DNA from: Tetrahymena thermophila SB210
Taxonomy: Eukaryota > Ciliophora > Oligohymenophorea > Hymenostomatida > Tetrahymenidae
Reading direction: 5' to 3'
DNA length: 64,000 nt
NCBI RefSeq assembly: GCF_000189635.1
Contig: NW_002476534.1
Location: forward strand, 372,001 to 436,000
Below are positions 61,555-64,000 of the stretch, piece after piece. The translations under genes were made by a program, and so were the position numbers. Within the stretch, counting starts at the first letter, position 1; each line of letters begins with the position of its first letter. The notes under the pieces were generated by a model, which made no database searches, was not told the origin of the DNA, and saw only the letters and a list, made by a program, of their open reading frames with translations.

Positions 61555-64000
61555 TCAACTATCTTATGAATGAGCATAATTTGTCACTTTGTATTTATCC
61601 ATGCCTCCTTTTTCATTTTCATCTGGAACATCATTTTGGTCTCTACAACTTGAAAGGTCTATGCTATTTGGTAAAATATCTTGATCGTTATACATATTTT
61701 AGCTTTATTCCTATTACAAAACATTTTTGTGATCATATTCAATATTATGCTATTCTTTCTCAGAATTATAGTCATCATTATTGCATTCTATATTTTTATG
61801 CTAATTTTCATAGTGAAGGCTCATCCTTGGCTTGGTTACTTAAACATTTAATTAAACTGATTTTTTTATTTTATCAAAAGTTATTTATTAGGCTGAATTT
61901 TATTTGAATTCATCATTTAAATTTAGTTATTATAACTATTTGGTTTAATTAGTTTTTGACTATAAATGTTATGATTTAAAGTACTTGCTTTTTTCCATTT
62001 CTATACTGTTAAATCTCTAAAATGATTTATACTTTGATGTGTCTACAATATCCAAATTTTCTGAAACTTAAAATATATGCAGTAAGTCAGATCCTAATTG
62101 TCTTATGAGTCTGTGATTTATACTATAAAAAAAATAATGAAAGAATTTAAAATGAAATAAAAAAATAAATTACTTTTTGTCATGATTTGTGTATTCTTAA
62201 TTTTATTTTATTGTCTAATAAGAATCGAATAGTTTCTAAATTATTAAAAAATTATATAATTTATTTAAATATTTTATTTATTTATTTGTTTACTTCGAAT
62301 TATTCAACTGTTTAGAATTCTTATTTTTCTAATAAAATTCCTTTTTGTGGTTAGAAAATAGATTTTTTTCTTTACTTTACTTAATCTATTTTTGGTTATT
62401 AATCAAGGGTAATAATAGGTTTTGGGTGATACTAAAAGATGAGACTTTGATATTTATCAAAAATGATATTTTTAATTTTATCAATTTATTGAATTTTTTC
62501 AAGAATGTTGTAAATATCTAAGTCATTGTTTATCATTTTGGTAGCTTTATTTATATATTAGTTATACTCTGAATTAAAAAACTTGTTAATTGTAATTTTT
62601 GAAATTATGTATTAAAACCCTATTTTTAAATTTTGTTTTTGTTATAATATTTTATTAAATTGCTTAATTAGGTAGGATTTACCATCTTCTTTTTCTTTCT
62701 CCTTTTTATCTATTTCTTAATATTCGTTTTCACTCATAACATTTTACTCAAAAGTTTTCTATTTGGTTCTATTTGCACTAGATTTTGGTATTTATAATGG
62801 AGATGAAAGCGGATTTACTTCACCAATTTAATTACTCGAGAAGAATTTATTTTCTGAAAGAATATCTTAAGAAAGTATAAAGTTCTAGTTATTATTAAAT
62901 GCTCTACTGTTATTACCTTCTTTTACTTGGTTCTTTAAATTAAAGCTATTTTGGTTACTATAGCCACTAGCATACACTTAAATATTTTATTATGTACCTC
63001 TCTAAGGCTAAAGAACAGGAGAAGGAGCAATATTGGTATCTTATTTATTTGGATTATCAAACTAAGATGCAACATTATCTGATATTTCTTATTTATTACT
63101 CTTCTCAAATGAGTAGAGAGTATTAGCTAGATCAAGTACAAACCTAAAGTTGTTATACTTTTTTAAAATAAATCCAGCACAAACAAATACTATTTAAGCT
63201 AATCCACCAAGCTCACTCAAAAATTGAGTCAATTTTTGATATGATCTATCGATAGATGTAACATAAGGACTTAGCCTTATTGTGAGACTAACAAAAACAC
63301 CGTCTTATCTAGATAATTCAGTTGTTTATAAGATATCATTATTTTCTTGGGTTAAAAATTTAAAATATTTATTATCTGTGGTTGGTAAAAGAGACATATC
63401 ATTTACAACACTTATATCTTAGAAGTAAATATCGCACAATTTAGTCATTTTATAAGGAACAAATGTAAAATATAGTTTATCGTTTATGTATGGTGTGAAA
63501 AAGTTTTATGGTTAATCAACGTTAAGAACATAGTTTGAGTGGTAGATGTTCATTCCATGAAATCCAACTTATTGAGTCACTTAGTCAACCTATTTATTAA
63601 AAATTAAATATTTGTGGTGTAAAATAAAAAAAGCATTTTATATCATTTGAATTAAATAACTTAATATTTAAACAATTAAAATATTGAAATAAAATGTTTA
63701 GTATTTTTAGTAGATAAATACTTATTTATATTTATTTATTGTATCAAACATAATTTTTTACTTCATTTTATATTTTTTGGATTACAAATTTGTTAGCTTG
63801 ATTAATTTTAAAAAATTTTTTATTCTGGTGGTATTAGTATTATAATGATAATAAAAAGAAAGCCAGTAAAATAAATATAATAAAATTAATCGTTTTTTTG
63901 TGGTATTGCGGCAAGCTTTTTAATTTTTATTCTATGAATTTAAAAATTTTATCATTAGTTTTTTTTAATTAAAATAATTAAAGACGCTAGAAAATTTTTA
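61555..64000 (-). CDS. Large ciliate membrane protein, 5' part unresolved at window edge
   Basis: Minus-strand exons 63589-62294, 62235-62174 and 62122-61555 (stop TGA 61557-61555); introns 58 and 51 nt; 642 codons in this part. The first exon here starts after a clear acceptor (AAATAG), so one or more exons lie in 63592-64000 or beyond the edge. Recognisable parts: VTQQVGFHGMNIYHSNYV, a lumenal-type region with RLSPYVTSIDRSYQKLT, a membrane segment (FLSELGGLAQIVFVCAGFIL), the phrase FVLDLANTLYSFEKS, a Ser/Asn/Gln-rich cytosolic region, and NNDLDIYNILEKIQQIDKIK. From memory, ciliates have a large family of such one-to-two-segment membrane proteins without assigned function. The C-terminal 190 residues are Asn/Glu/Asp-rich. 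Confidence 0.7.
63592..64000. other. Intron or upstream exon region of the minus-strand membrane gene
   Basis: AT-rich. On the minus strand a hydrophobic open stretch at about 63790-63930 (IIFILLAFFLLSL in one frame) ends at a possible GTAATC donor and could be an upstream membrane exon. The frame is not decidable from this window. Confidence 0.3.

Noticed and set aside
61566-61907. 113-residue plus-strand open frame rich in His, Tyr and Phe.
   Set aside because: It is the reverse complement of the Asn/Asp/Glu-rich last exon of the minus-strand membrane gene, which closes in phase with two upstream exons.

Overview
The window is nuclear DNA of a ciliate, most probably a Tetrahymena macronuclear chromosome. 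The sequence is extremely AT-rich. The conserved genes read through only if TAA and TAG mean glutamine and TGA is the sole stop. Genes have many short AT-rich GT-AG introns (51 to about 750 nt), are monocistronic, and lie on both strands with 0.2 to 2.7 kb of AT-rich spacer between them. I rebuilt all genes by hand with this code. In every multi-exon gene the exon phases close exactly, apart from one gene that carries an apparent one-base frameshift. No tRNA, rRNA, CRISPR array, telomere repeat or recognisable transposon was found.

Layout from left to right. A SET-domain lysine-methyltransferase-like gene (minus, 515-1744) and a 1307-residue Asn/Ser/Gln-rich protein with an LRR-like C-terminal part (3531-7454). 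A tandem segmental duplication with two 14-3-3 genes (A 11303-12808, B 15664-16470); A looks functional and B has lost part of the phosphopeptide pocket. A relic resembling a ubiquitin-specific protease sits in a block present only in copy A. Next come an MsrB-fold protein whose catalytic Cys is Ser (18037-18780), a coiled-coil protein (minus, 19723-21875), a Gln/Asn-rich protein (22759-23796), the peroxisomal AAA ATPase PEX1 (minus, 24366-28343) and the 18S rRNA modifier TSR3 with long charged tails (29534-31876).

The middle holds a secreted or membrane protein with an apparent frameshift in an A9 run (32386-34471), a 102-residue four-exon protein (35808-36798), a saposin-containing acid sphingomyelinase-like phosphodiesterase (37983-40129) followed by a 119-bp tandem repeat, and the SSU-processome WD protein ENP2/NOL10 (41475-43754).

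The right part is dominated by lineage-specific families: four tandem tetraspanin-like genes with one conserved intron position (45333-52580), a cAMP-receptor-like GPCR (54834-56030), two nearly identical tandem LRR-like genes (57040-58881 and 59661-61337), and a large membrane protein on the minus strand that runs towards or past the right edge (61555-63589 and beyond).

There is no operon logic. TSR3 and ENP2 both belong to 18S rRNA maturation, but they are separate genes about 10 kb apart. The main theme is local tandem duplication followed by divergence (14-3-3, tetraspanin-like and LRR-like genes). I did not find a clear new multi-gene system. The best leads are the Ser-for-Cys MsrB-like protein, the pocket-less 14-3-3 copy and the tetraspanin-like array.
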